NCBI RefSeq assembly: GCF_900113415.1
Contig: NZ_FOPH01000003.1
Span: forward strand, 1 to 64,000
Reading direction: 5' to 3'
Length of the DNA: 64,000 nucleotides
Origin: Oribacterium sp. WCC10
Lineage (GTDB): Bacteria; Bacillota; Clostridia; Lachnospirales; Lachnospiraceae
The position numbers and the translations under genes were made by a program. This document shows, piece by piece, positions 34,659 to 44,900 of this stretch. How positions within the stretch are numbered: position 1 is the first letter of the stretch; each line of letters begins with the position of its first letter. The notes below the pieces were generated by a model, which saw nothing but the letters and a program-made list of their open reading frames with translations, did not search any database and was not told the origin of the DNA.

Positions 34659-35474
34659 ATGGGTATAAAAACTCGGACTCGAAACCAGGCGGTAGCTGCA
34701 GTGGTCATGGCAGTTATCGGAGGTGGAGCTGCATTTGCGTCTGAACCGCTTTGTACTGCAGTTAATGATGCACAGCGTGGTTCTGTTGTCGATATATCAG
34801 GGCTTAATGCAGATTCATATCAGGTTTCGGCTGTATGGCAAAAGGCAGACGGTAGCTATCTGGTTGAATCAACTTCGAAGGGTTTCCAGAGTGACATCAC
34901 AGTAGATACTCTTTTCTCGGCTGATGCAGAGACTATTCAGTCCATAAACATTGTCAGCCAGGCAGATACAGATGGTATAGGTTCACAGATAACCGATCAG
35001 AGTTTCAAGGATCAGTTTGCAGGAATCAAGACACCCGTAGCTGTAAAGGATCTGGTTCCGGTATCTCCTACAGGAGCAACAGTGGCAGCGTCAGGAAGTG
35101 AAACTGCTTCTGCAAAGGCCGATGGAGAGATGTTCACCAAGGCTGTTTCTGCGGATTCTATCAGACCGGAGGATGCTTCACCGGAAGCAAAGGCATATCG
35201 TGATCTCTATGAGGCAGGTCTCACCGGAAGCTATATGTATGGAGAAGAGCCTGATGCAATGAAGGATAAGTCACCTGAGGTGCAGGCAGAGATCGAGCTT
35301 GGAAGAGCCGGACTCCTTACAAAGAAAGAGGAGGAAACATCCGGAGAAACCGGTGATGCCGTTTCTGTAGGAACCACTATCGACGGAGTTTCGGGCGCAA
35401 CATTCTCATCAAAGGGCGCGGTAACCGCGGTGAATGATGCGTACTTCTTTATAAAAGAACAGCTTTCCAGGTGA
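34659..35474 (+). CDS. Exported FMN-binding-domain protein with interrupted RnfG-like fold
   Basis: A 271-residue protein with an N-terminal signal or anchor (about 10-28). Residues ~60-130 resemble the first part of RnfG/NqrC FMN-binding domains (QADTDGIGSQITDQSFKDQF, like the TPGLG region). The flavinylation motif DGVSGATFSSKG appears only near the end, with target Thr at about 248. About 100 residues of Ala/Glu-rich, probably disordered sequence lie between. In this family FMN is joined covalently by ApbE outside the cell. It heads an operon with an iron-sulfur lipoprotein and an AOR enzyme. RBS AAGGAGGG. Confidence 0.75.
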   Translation: MGIKTRTRNQAVAAVVMAVIGGGAAFASEPLCTAVNDAQRGSVVDISGLNADSYQVSAVWQKADGSYLVESTSKGFQSDITVDTLFSADAETIQSINIVSQADTDGIGSQITDQSFKDQFAGIKTPVAVKDLVPVSPTGATVAASGSETASAKADGEMFTKAVSADSIRPEDASPEAKAYRDLYEAGLTGSYMYGEEPDAMKDKSPEVQAEIELGRAGLLTKKEEETSGETGDAVSVGTTIDGVSGATFSSKGAVTAVNDAYFFIKEQLSR

Positions 35475-35563
35475 TATAGAGCATAAAAGTTTTGTTAATT
35501 ACGGTTATGTCAGTTCTTTAAATATCCGGAAGAGCTGATGTTTCCGGGAAAGAGGATAATAAA

Positions 35564-36208
35564 ATGTCAGGAAATATTTCAGGAGAGAGAAAGTCAGAGT
35601 TTGACAAGAATCAGATGACGCGTAGACAGTTTCTCAAGGTTTCCGGAAAGAGCCTTGTAGGACTTTCACTTACCATGACTATGCTGAATCTTTTCGGCTG
35701 TACACAGGAGCAGGTGGATTCAGGAGCCGTAACAACATGGGCAACACCAAACGGTCTTCTTGTAGTAAACGGTGCCCGCTGCGTAGGCTGCAGAAGATGC
35801 GAGATTAACTGCACACTTACAAATGACGGAGAGTGCGGATCCTATATTTCACGTATCAAGATGGCGAGAAATCTTTTCATTCACGGAAAAGACGGTATGT
35901 ACAACCAGAATTTCACATACTTCCCGGATACCTGTCGTCAGTGTAAGGTACCTGCCTGCGGAGAGGCTTGTCCTCAGGGCGCAATCTATGCCGACAGTCG
36001 CGGAATAAGAATGGTGGATCAGGACAAATGTGTGGGATGTGGTGCATGTCACGAGGCTTGCCCATGGCATATGCCTACAGTAAATCCTGAGACCCATAAG
36101 TCAAGCAAATGTATCCAGTGCGGTGCCTGTGTGGCAGGTTGCCCGGCAGGTGCATTGCAGATCATTCCATGGGATGAGGTTACATCAGCGGCACAGGAAA
36201 TCGTTTAG
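35564..36208 (+). CDS. Tat-exported ferredoxin-like lipoprotein (YdhY/DmsB type)
   Basis: A 214-residue electron-transfer subunit with four [4Fe-4S] motifs: CVGCRRCEINC, CRQCKVPACGEACP, CVGCGACHEACP and CIQCGACVAGCP. The N-terminus carries a twin-arginine signal (TRRQFLKVSGKSLVG) ending in a lipobox-like LFGC with Cys46, so it is likely exported and lipid-anchored. E. coli YdhY, paired with the AOR homologue YdhV, is the nearest system I know. The AOR gene follows after 12 bases. Confidence 0.85.
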   Translation: MSGNISGERKSEFDKNQMTRRQFLKVSGKSLVGLSLTMTMLNLFGCTQEQVDSGAVTTWATPNGLLVVNGARCVGCRRCEINCTLTNDGECGSYISRIKMARNLFIHGKDGMYNQNFTYFPDTCRQCKVPACGEACPQGAIYADSRGIRMVDQDKCVGCGACHEACPWHMPTVNPETHKSSKCIQCGACVAGCPAGALQIIPWDEVTSAAQEIV

Positions 36209-36220
36209 GAGGTATAAATT

Positions 36221-38380
36221 ATGGCAGACGTAACATATGGCTGGATGGGAAAGATCGCCCGTGTCGATCTTACCACAGGAGAAGTAACATCTGAGGATGA
36301 TGCAAAATATCAGAAATACATCGGTGGAATGGGCTTTGGCTACAAGATAATGTATGATGACGTTCCTATGGAGGTACCTCCAAGAGACCCTTCATCAGAG
36401 ATTATTTATGCGGTAGGACCTCTCACAGGTTCAGGCGTGCCTTGTTCAGGAAGAATGAACATTACTCTTCGTTCCACATGGACAAAGGGTAATTCCATCA
36501 TTGATGCTCACATGGGAGGACATATCGGTCCTGAGCTCAAGTATGCAGGCTGGGATGCCATCGTCGTAAAAGGTAAGGCAAGCAAGCCTGTTTACCTGAA
36601 GATCGAGGATGACAACATTACCATCGAGGATGCTTCTTTCATTTGGGGTAAGGGAACATTTGAGTCAAACAAGAGACTTACAGAGGAGTGTGGACGTGAC
36701 TTCCAGGTTGCTTCCATCGGACCTGCAGGTGAGAATCTTGTAAACTATTCAACTCTTAATACAGCATTCGGAAATTCAGCCGGAGCAGGAATCGGTGCCA
36801 TGATGGGTTCAAAGAACCTTAAGGCTATCGCTGTAAGAGGAACACATGCTGTACACATCGCTGATGTAAAGAAGCTTCAGGAGCTTAATAACTACATGCT
36901 TTCAGAGCTTATCGGCGGTAATAACAACCACAATGTTCCTGCTGTTCCTCAGAGCTGGGCAGAGTACTCTGCAGTAAGCGGCAATAACCGTTGGGCAGGT
37001 GCTCCGGGCAGATGCTATGAGAAGGCAGAGGGCGGCCCTATCGATACAGGTGAGCAGCCATACGATGATATCAACAAGATCGCATACAGATGCTTCAAGG
37101 GATACTTCGATTTCGGTGAGGTAGCTCAGCATTATGCAATCAAATCAGGCGGATGTCAGTCATGTCCTGTACGTTGCTACACAGAGTACGATATGGATCC
37201 TCTTGCAGATTATGATCTTCCTACATATGTATCCAATACCTGCATGCCTGTTCTTTACAATGAGTACTATTACTATAATCTTGAGGACGGCAAGGCTGTA
37301 AACTATATAAAGGATTTCAAGTACGACGGAGATGCAAGAATCGTTATTAACGGTGCAGGTTCTCATTCCATGGATGACCTTGGTCTCTGGGAGAACTACG
37401 GAAACCTTAACCGTGATTTCAGATGGCTCATGGAATCAGGAAGAATTCATGAGTTCATCGACGATGAAGAGTTTAACTCCATTCCATGGGAGTGGCAGAA
37501 GACGGGTGATCCAAGATTCGTAGTTGAGATTCAGCGCCGTTTGGCATATAAGGTAGGTAAGCTTTCTGATCTTGCTATGGGAACACTGCTCTGGACAGAG
37601 AAGTGGGGACTTGGTCAGGAGTTCTTTGATGATACTCACGGTGCATGGAACCAGAACGTAACATACAACGGATATCCAAAGCATCATTCATCTGAGGATT
37701 CAGCACAGATCGGTCTTCTTTTCAACCTTATGTACAACCGTGACTGTATGACACATCATTGCACCAATGTTGCCCAGTCCGGTTCTCCGTATGAGGTTCA
37801 GAAGAAGGTTATGGAAGGATTCTTCGGTGAAGGCTGTTGGGATGCCCAGAAGAACTATACACCAATCAACGAGAACAAGATCAAGGTGGCAAAGTGGTCA
37901 TTTAACGGTAAGCAGCTTCATGATTCACTTACAGTATGTAACTGGATGTGGCCGATGACACAGTCACCTGCAAAGAAGCGTAACTATGCCGGAGATCTGG
38001 ATCTTGAAGCCAAGTTCTACAGTGCAGTTACAGGTATCGAAATCACAAGAGAAGAGCTTGAAGAGCAGGCTGAGAGAATTTCAAATATGCTTCGCTGCAT
38101 GACTGCAATATCATTCTTCAGTGAGTATGGAATCACTAACCTGAGAGAGACTCATGATGCAATTCCTGCATGGATCTTTGATAAAGAGCCTGATTTCAAG
38201 CCATTTGAAGAAGGTACCATCAAGATGGATCGTGAAGATATGGAGAAGGCCAAGGATATGTGGTATGAGGCCATGGGCTGGGATGTAGAGACAGGTATCC
38301 CTACAAAGGCAACTCTTCATAAGTTTGATCTTGATGATATGGCAACAGATATGGAGAATAGAGGAATTCCTCTTAAGTAA
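36221..38380 (+). CDS. Aldehyde ferredoxin oxidoreductase family tungstoenzyme (YdhV-like)
   Basis: A 719-residue enzyme of the AOR family. The N-terminal domain begins GWMGKIARVDLTTGEV and has the pterin-binding stretch IGGMGFGYKIMYDDVP. Others are VGPLTGSGVPCSGRMNITL, SIGPAGENLVNYS and AGAGIGAMMGSKNLKAIAVRG. A cysteine cluster CQSCPVRCYTEYDMD supplies part of the [4Fe-4S] site. Members hold a bis-pterin tungsten (or molybdenum) cofactor and oxidise aldehydes or act on acyl substrates. No signal peptide is seen although both upstream partners are exported, an unsolved point. RBS GGAGG. A strong terminator follows. Confidence 0.92.
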   Translation: MADVTYGWMGKIARVDLTTGEVTSEDDAKYQKYIGGMGFGYKIMYDDVPMEVPPRDPSSEIIYAVGPLTGSGVPCSGRMNITLRSTWTKGNSIIDAHMGGHIGPELKYAGWDAIVVKGKASKPVYLKIEDDNITIEDASFIWGKGTFESNKRLTEECGRDFQVASIGPAGENLVNYSTLNTAFGNSAGAGIGAMMGSKNLKAIAVRGTHAVHIADVKKLQELNNYMLSELIGGNNNHNVPAVPQSWAEYSAVSGNNRWAGAPGRCYEKAEGGPIDTGEQPYDDINKIAYRCFKGYFDFGEVAQHYAIKSGGCQSCPVRCYTEYDMDPLADYDLPTYVSNTCMPVLYNEYYYYNLEDGKAVNYIKDFKYDGDARIVINGAGSHSMDDLGLWENYGNLNRDFRWLMESGRIHEFIDDEEFNSIPWEWQKTGDPRFVVEIQRRLAYKVGKLSDLAMGTLLWTEKWGLGQEFFDDTHGAWNQNVTYNGYPKHHSSEDSAQIGLLFNLMYNRDCMTHHCTNVAQSGSPYEVQKKVMEGFFGEGCWDAQKNYTPINENKIKVAKWSFNGKQLHDSLTVCNWMWPMTQSPAKKRNYAGDLDLEAKFYSAVTGIEITREELEEQAERISNMLRCMTAISFFSEYGITNLRETHDAIPAWIFDKEPDFKPFEEGTIKMDREDMEKAKDMWYEAMGWDVETGIPTKATLHKFDLDDMATDMENRGIPLK

Positions 38381-38385
38381 ATAAA

Positions 38386-38428
38386 TTCCCCGGGAACCAC
38401 CACCCCATTTGGTGGTTCCCGGGGGAAT
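38386..38428 (+). terminator. Terminator after the AOR gene
   Basis: ATTCCCCGGGAACCAC / GTGGTTCCCGGGGGAAT, a stem of about 15 bp with a ten-base loop, then TTATATTT. Very stable, so the two genes downstream probably have their own promoter or depend on read-through. Confidence 0.8.
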
Positions 38429-38486
38429 TTATATTTGATATTTACTGTATCAGATATCATATCTATATATTTTAAGGAGACCAGCT

Positions 38487-39392
38487 ATGTTATTTGGTAG
38501 AAGAAAACCCGGTTTCAGCGAGCAGCTTAGAAAGATGACAGGGGCTATGGATCATTCCGGAAATGAATCTCCGGATGCTGTGGCTTCGGATTCTAAGGTT
38601 AATGCTGCAAATCCGGGAGCATTGACAAGAGATATGGCAGCCGCTATGACGGAACCTATCGATGGAGGAGAAGGTTATACGGATAGAAGAGACAGGGAAA
38701 GTACTCAGGATGTTCAGTCATCCGCTGCAGAAACTGATGCTGCCGGAGGCGTTACATCCGATTCAGCATTAGTGGACGGCCATGAAAAGCCTGAACTTAT
38801 GGCGTATCTTGATTCACTCCCCGATGCTCCGGATCCTGACGGAGTTCTCAGTGCCGGTGAAGTCGAGGAAGAGGTTAATGCAGAGAATGCACCGGAAGAA
38901 TTACTTGCTGATTACATCCGCAGACGTTCGGCTGGTGCCCTACTTACAGCTAAGGCCGATATTTTGAGAGAAGTGGAGGACGCAGAGGCCAGAATAGAAG
39001 CATTTTCGAAGAATGAGAGATGCAGTGATATAGTTACTTATAAAGGTGCAAAGGATGAGTATTTTTATTCCAATGCATACATGAGTGACAACTATGCAAT
39101 GCTTGCTTCACTGGTGGAGGATAAGGATATTCCCGCGACGATAGCAAGTATGGTGAGATTCAACTGCAAGACATATCCGGCTCCTACACCGCTTCTTTAT
39201 TTCACCAGAAGTCCGTATAATTATTCAATTCCGCAGCTTAATCGTGCCATCACGCTTATGATGGCAAGGGAAGAGTATAAGGATGTACATCAGTTTACGA
39301 ACAAGGTGGGACAGGACTACTTCTATTCTGATAAGTTCATGAAGGAAAAGTATGCCCGTGCGCTTGCTGATCCCGAGGAATTTACAGACTAA
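38487..39392 (+). CDS. Hypothetical protein of the tungstoenzyme locus (possibly YdhW-like)
   Basis: A 301-residue protein. Residues 1-150 are acidic, Ala/Ser-rich and probably disordered. The C-terminal half (150-301) is ordered, with a paired repeat: KDEYFYSNAYMSDNYAM and GQDYFYSDKFMKEKYARAL (YFYS, acidic/aromatic, KY/NYA). Two FN/YPAPTPLLYF-type segments lie between. In E. coli ydhV is followed by ydhW of unknown function; equivalence is suggested only by position. No membrane segment or cofactor motif. RBS AAGGAGA. Confidence 0.6.
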   Translation: MLFGRRKPGFSEQLRKMTGAMDHSGNESPDAVASDSKVNAANPGALTRDMAAAMTEPIDGGEGYTDRRDRESTQDVQSSAAETDAAGGVTSDSALVDGHEKPELMAYLDSLPDAPDPDGVLSAGEVEEEVNAENAPEELLADYIRRRSAGALLTAKADILREVEDAEARIEAFSKNERCSDIVTYKGAKDEYFYSNAYMSDNYAMLASLVEDKDIPATIASMVRFNCKTYPAPTPLLYFTRSPYNYSIPQLNRAITLMMAREEYKDVHQFTNKVGQDYFYSDKFMKEKYARALADPEEFTD

Positions 39393-39429
39393 GGTGCAAT
39401 GTGCCATGAAAAAGTAAGATTGGAATAAT

Positions 39430-40671
39430 ATGTATAGTGATATAAGTTTAGAAAAAGCCATTGAGCTTATAGAGGATAATGTTTCTGCCATAACGGAGAC
39501 AAAGCTTGTCAACACAGAGGCTGCGTTTTCTTCATTGGCAGCAGAAGATGTAAGCATTGGTTTCGATCAACCGCCTTTTCCACGTTCACCGCTGGACGGG
39601 TTTGCTGTAAGAAGCATTGATACAAAAGGGGCTTCTCATGAGACTCCGAAATGCTTCAGGATCATAGATACAGTTTATGCCGGTGGCTGCAGCAGCTGTA
39701 CGGTGGATGAGATGGAGGCCGTTCGTATCATGACAGGTGCTCCTATCCCCGATGGTGCTGACTGCATCATTAGGCAGGAGGATATAATCGGATGGAAGGA
39801 TGAAGAAAGATTCACTCCTTTTAAGGTCGGAGATACTGTAAAGATACCTTATGAATTTCACAAGTGGGACAATTACTGTTTTAAGGGAGAAGATGTAAAA
39901 AAGGATACGGTGGTACTTAAGGATCGTACAAGAATAGGTTATATAGAAGAGGGTATCCTTGCTTCTTCCGGAATAACTCATGTTAATGTTTACAGAAAGC
40001 CCAGAGTTTCAGTTCTTGTAACCGGAAGCGAACTTGTGGAGCCGGGAGAGAAACTTGCACCCGGAAAGATTTATGATTCAAATCTCTTCATGATGAAGTA
40101 TCGTCTCAGGGAGCTTAACTGCGATGTCGTGATGGCTGAGCAGGTTCCGGATGAAGTCCGGGCAGGAGCTTCACTTTTCAGAAAGGCCGCGGAAATATCA
40201 GATCTTGTCATAACAAGCGGAGGTGTGTCTGTTGGTGAAAAGGATATCATTCACCTTATATTGCCTGAGATCGGTGCGGACAAGATATTCTGGGGAATCA
40301 GGATGAAACCGGGGTCTCCCGCCATTTTTTCGAAATCCGGTGATGTTCCGATGATACATCTTTCTGGCAATCCTTTTGCGGCACTTGCTACATTTGAACT
40401 TCTTGTGAGACCTGCACTTGTAAAGCTTACAGGAGATGAGGGTTATAAAGTCAGGGAGGTCGAAGCAGTGCTTGACGAGGATTTCATGAAGCACAGAGGA
40501 CGACGCTTCATAAGAGGCTTCTATAATGAAGGACATGTGAGATTTCCGGCTCCCGTGGCACAGGCAAGCGGTATTCTTTTCTCGATGCAGGGCTGCAATT
40601 GTCTCATAGAACTTCCCCCTTCCGATGTTCCGTATATGAAGGGAACAAAGGTGAAGGTGCATTTGATTTGA
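39430..40671 (+). CDS. moeA: Molybdopterin molybdenumtransferase MoeA
   Basis: A 413-residue enzyme inserting Mo (or W) into adenylylated molybdopterin. Motifs: PPFPRSPLDGFAVRS, MTGAPIPDGADCIIRQED, VLVTGSELVEPGE, then the active-site region SGGVSVGEKD and LSGNPFAAL. Length and domain order are those of MoeA. In this locus it probably supplies tungsten to the AOR-type enzyme. The RBS is weak (GGAAT), 30 bases after the previous gene's stop. Confidence 0.93.
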   Translation: MYSDISLEKAIELIEDNVSAITETKLVNTEAAFSSLAAEDVSIGFDQPPFPRSPLDGFAVRSIDTKGASHETPKCFRIIDTVYAGGCSSCTVDEMEAVRIMTGAPIPDGADCIIRQEDIIGWKDEERFTPFKVGDTVKIPYEFHKWDNYCFKGEDVKKDTVVLKDRTRIGYIEEGILASSGITHVNVYRKPRVSVLVTGSELVEPGEKLAPGKIYDSNLFMMKYRLRELNCDVVMAEQVPDEVRAGASLFRKAAEISDLVITSGGVSVGEKDIIHLILPEIGADKIFWGIRMKPGSPAIFSKSGDVPMIHLSGNPFAALATFELLVRPALVKLTGDEGYKVREVEAVLDEDFMKHRGRRFIRGFYNEGHVRFPAPVAQASGILFSMQGCNCLIELPPSDVPYMKGTKVKVHLI

Positions 40672-40684
40672 TGATACAGCTCAT

Positions 40685-40746
40685 TGCACACGAATGTGTG
40701 CGTTGGCGCTAATCAGTGAGTGGCAATACTTTTGACACTCACGTCA
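40685..40746 (+). repeat. R1 module 4 alone (copy d)
   Basis: GCACACGAATGTGTGC, GTTGGCGCTAATCAGTGAG, TTTTGACACTCACGTC: identical in order to the end of copy a. It begins 14 bases after the moeA stop. With copy e it brackets the queT gene as direct repeats. Confidence 0.85.
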
Positions 40747-40841
40747 TTTGATAAAAAACATGGTGATAATGCTTTTTTCTTGAATAGATTGTGTAAAAGT
40801 GGTATTTTATAGCACGTTGTCTGTTATAGACATAAAGTTAT

Positions 40842-40885
40842 ACATGAGTTCGAAACCTTCCTCATGTAAAATAAAACTATAGGAG
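40842..40885 (+). promoter_or_regulatory. preQ1-I-like riboswitch
   Basis: A stem ATGAG / CTCAT encloses TTCGAAACCTTC, followed by an A-rich tail AAAATAAAACTA that runs into the AGGAG ribosome binding site. This is the compact H-type pseudoknot plan of preQ1-I (stem, C-rich loop, A-rich tail, then RBS). Ligand binding would hide the RBS of queT. The downstream queuosine-precursor transporter supports the call. Confidence 0.75.
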
Positions 40886-40892
40886 AATTTAT

Positions 40893-41396
40893 ATGAATAA
40901 CAAGAAAGTAGTATTTATCACGCAGGCTGCGCTGATAGCTGCATTGTATGTGACACTTACTTTTGTGTTTGCAGCTATCTCATTCGGCGAGGTACAGCTT
41001 CGTATAGCCGAGGCTCTCACCATACTTCCGATGTTTACACCGGCTGCCATTCCGGGACTTTTTGTGGGGTGCATCATCGGTAATGCCATGGGAGGAGCCG
41101 TTCTTCCTGACATTATCTGCGGAAGTCTTGCAACACTTATCGGTGCCTATGTAACATGGCTCCTTCGCAACCGTTCACCTTTTATCGGCTGCCTTCCACC
41201 TATCATTGCCAATATGATAGTAGTTCCTTTCGTACTTCGTTATGCATATGCGGTAACACTTCCGTTATGGTTCATGGCACTTACCGTTGGTTTAGGTGAG
41301 GTACTCGGATGTGGTCTTCTCGGATGCATTTTATACTTTGCTCTCAACAAGCATGGAGAAGTAATATTCAAAGCTGATATGTTTGAAAGAATCTGA
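40893..41396 (+). CDS. queT: QueT-type ECF S component for queuosine precursor
   Basis: A 167-residue membrane protein with about five to six helices. It shows the QueT family features: VFAAISFGEVQLRIAEALTI, IIGNAMGGAVLPDIICGSLAT and LPPIIANMIVVPFVLRYAYA. It would bring in preQ1 or queuine with the shared ECF module. The preQ1-like leader directly ahead supports both calls. RBS AGGAG overlaps the riboswitch tail. No other queuosine gene is nearby. Confidence 0.92.
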   Translation: MNNKKVVFITQAALIAALYVTLTFVFAAISFGEVQLRIAEALTILPMFTPAAIPGLFVGCIIGNAMGGAVLPDIICGSLATLIGAYVTWLLRNRSPFIGCLPPIIANMIVVPFVLRYAYAVTLPLWFMALTVGLGEVLGCGLLGCILYFALNKHGEVIFKADMFERI

Positions 41397-41404
41397 TGAT
41401 ACAA

Positions 41405-41665
41405 GGGTCAAAAGTACCAAATCACGTGCTTGCACGATGATTTGAGACTTTATGACCCGCCCGAACACGAATAACGTAGTCGTTTTGCATAGCAAAAGGA
41501 CCCAAGTTTGAGTGTTCAGCAGCACAACTGCCTTCGATTTTTAATCGAAGGAGCCACGCGGCTTTGAGCGCTTCAAAGGAATCTGTAAGGATTCCTGCTC
41601 TATGCACACGAATGTGTGCGTTGGCGCTAATCAGTGAGTGGCAAATACTTTTGACACTCACGTCA
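41405..41665 (+). repeat. R1 composite repeat, full copy e
   Basis: All four modules without insertion, so it is the best reference copy: GGGTCA to TGACCC, GAACAC to GTGTTC, CTTCGATTTTTAATCGAAG, AGGAATCTGTAAGGATTCCT, GCACACGAATGTGTGC, and GTGAGTG to CACTCAC. It starts eight bases after the queT stop. On the minus strand it carries an open frame of ~80 codons, which I do not accept as a gene. Confidence 0.88.
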
Positions 41666-41902
41666 TCTGATGAAACTTAAATTGCACCGTTAAATGCCGG
41701 TTACATAACAGATTGATAAAAGATATAGCCTGTTTTTGTTAATGATAGTACAGATATCATAGAGTGAAATCTATGACATCTGTACTATTTTATTGTTCAC
41801 AAAAGCTATTATATTACCCCTTTTATGTCGATACTTAGGTTAGGTGGAGTTATGGAAAGGATTCCGTTACTTGTTAATTAGCTAAGGAATAGTTGGTACA
41901 GT
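41666..41902 (+). other. Leader of the EAL gene with a strong hairpin
   Basis: ATAGTACAGATATCATAGA / TCTATGACATCTGTACTAT (41746-41791) form a ~19-bp stem followed by TTTATTGTT, terminator-like. It lies ~110 bases before the EAL-protein start, so it could attenuate it. No gene here. Confidence 0.5.
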
Positions 41903-44900
41903 ATGAGACAAGAACAGAAAATCAAGGAAAATTTTATTCTGCATGGTTTGACGATCATGCCCGGAGGATTTTTCATATACAGGGGTAGTGGTGACGAAGA
42001 AATCTTATATACCAATGCGGCTTTACTGAAGATTTATGATTGCGAAACTGAAGAAGAGTTCATGGAACTTACCGGAGGAACATTTCCCGGAATGGTGCAT
42101 GAGGACGATGTTGAACATGTGCTTGAGAGTATTCAGCTTCAGATAGCAAATAATGTCGATCACTATGATCGTGTGAACTATAGAATTATTACCAAAAACG
42201 GCAGTATAAAGTATGTCGAGGACTTCGGAAGGTACTATATAGATCCGGACGAAGGCCCGCTTTATTGTGTCTTTATTTCTGACATGGAAACCATGCCGGA
42301 TGCTCTTACGGGACTTCCTTCCAGATGGGCTTTTCTTAACAGGGCGGAAACTTATGCTGCGAAAATGCTTGGGGAGGATAAAGTTCCGGCTATTATCGCC
42401 TTCAATTTGAGCGGCATGAAGGGCTTCAATGCCCGGAACGGCGTAAAAGAAGGTGACAGATTTCTATGCATTTTTGCGGATCTCATAAGGAAATATTTTG
42501 ATAATGACAACTGTTCAAGATTCGGAGAGGACAATTTCTTTGCATTTGCGCCGAATGACGGACTAGAGGATAAACTAAAGGCTCTTATAGAAGAACTTTA
42601 TGTGGCCAATGCAGGAAAAACACTTCCGGTAAAGATAGGTACATGTATCTTCCGTGACGGAATGTCTGCCAATCTTGTCAGCGATTATGCAAGAATGGCC
42701 TGTGAAGCACAAAAGGGAAAATACGGGTCAAGGTACGGCAGTTTCGACGAAAAGATGGGTCTTCGTTACACGAAGGCCGAGTATATTCTGAGCCATATAG
42801 ATCAGGCCCTTAATGAAGGCTGGGTGACCATCTATCTGCAGCCTGTTATTCGTACGTTGACAGGCAGAGTGTGCGGATTTGAAGCATTGGCACGCTGGGT
42901 GGATCCGGTATACGGTTTTATATCTCCGGGTGATTTTGTTCCTTTACTTGAAGAGAACAGCCTTTCATATAAGCTGGATACATTTATCATAAAGCGTGTT
43001 GCGGAGTTACAGGCAAGAAGTGTTAACGTGGGTAATCCCATAGTGCCGGTTTCCGTAAATATTTCACGCTCTGACTTTGATAACTGCAAGCCTGTTGACA
43101 TCATCACAAGCGCTCTCAGTGAGTATAATCTCAGGAGAAATGTCATCGCCGTTGAGATAACTGAGACAGCTCTCATGAATGATACCGGTATCATAAAGCG
43201 GGAGATAGACCGGTTCCATGAGGCCGGCATAGAAGTCTGGATGGATGATTTCGGTTCGGGATATTCTTCACTTAATGTCATTAAAGATTATCAGTTTGAC
43301 GAAATCAAGATTGATATGCTTTTCCTCAGGGATTTCAGTGAGAAGTCCAAAACCATCGTTACAATGGCTGTAAAGATGGCCAAAGAGCTTGGTATACATA
43401 CTCTGGCAGAGGGCGTTGAGACTGAGGAACATCTGGAATTTCTGAAAGAGATAGGTTGTGAAAGAATACAGGGTTACTACTATTCCAAACCTCTTCCGGT
43501 TTCCGATATTCATAAGTATATGATTCAGCATGGTCTGATGTATGAAACCAGAGAAGAGAAATCTGTTTATGACAGAGTTGGTCTTGTTGATGTTGTAACC
43601 GATCAGGCCATAGCTTTACTGTTTTACGATAAATTAAAGTTCAAACTGCTTTATGGTAATGAATACTATCATGATATCACCAAAAAGATGAGGAGAGAGT
43701 CGGATGAGGATATTGAAGCTGTCCTTAATGACGAGAGTTCCATCACCTCACGTAAGTTCCATGAACTTGCAGCAAAAACGATGCTTAGTCATAGAGAAGA
43801 ATTCATGACATTTATAGCTAACGACAGATACTTCTTTGTAAGCTTCAAAAAGATAGCGGACAGTCGTAAGGGCAGTATGCTCCTTGCCACAATAGACGGA
43901 AAGCGCTATGAGGATCAGGAGCAGGTTCATGAATATGATCGTATAATGCGAAATATTGTATCCATAATTGACTGTGTTTATCTTCTTGATTTCAAGGAGG
44001 ATACAAGAACTGTTATGTACAGTAATCTCGAGACTGAAAAGGTCGGAGATGTGATATATGATCTTCACTCATTCTATCAGGATTATAAGCCGGGTATGGT
44101 TCATCCGGATGATGAAAGAAGATGGCATGATTTTATTAATCCTGAACTATATAAGATAAAGATAAATGAACGTCAGGATATGTGTTTTTCTGATGTATTC
44201 CGTGTGAAATCATCAGACGGCAGCTATAAATGGATGGAATTTATGGTTGTGCTTCTGTCTGATGTAGAGAACAGAAGGGCGATGGTATGCATAAAGCCTT
44301 CTTCTATAGAAAAGGATGTGAAATCATATCTTGATTCTATGGGTATGCGTATGCCTGTCCGTGATGGATACAACATCAATGACGATTTGATGGAGGCCAT
44401 AAGGCTTAATTCCGGAATCAGATTTTTCTGGAAGGATAAGAAGAGGAGATTTATCGGTGTTTCCAATGCCTTCCTTGATTATTATGGATTCAAATCTCAG
44501 GATGTGGTGGTAGGAAAGACTGATGAGGACGTTGGATGGCATGTAGACGACGGGCCGTTCATGAGTGATGAGGAAAGAGTTCTTCAAAAGGGCGAGGTCA
44601 TCCACAACAATATCGGACAGAATATTGTTGACGGTGTTACACATTATATTGCGGCAACAAAGTTCCCTGTTTATCACGGTGGTGAGATAACGGGACTAAT
44701 GGGATATATGATAGATATTGAACAGGATGTGGAGTCGGATCAGGAGCTTAAGAAGGAAAGTCTCATAGATCCTTTGACAGGCTTCATGAATACTTACGGT
44801 CAGATGGTTACCATCACTCAGCTCGATGACAATCTGAGAACCAACGGTGAAGACTTTGCATATATTGTGTTTGATGTTCCCGAGTTTGAGGAGATCCGTG

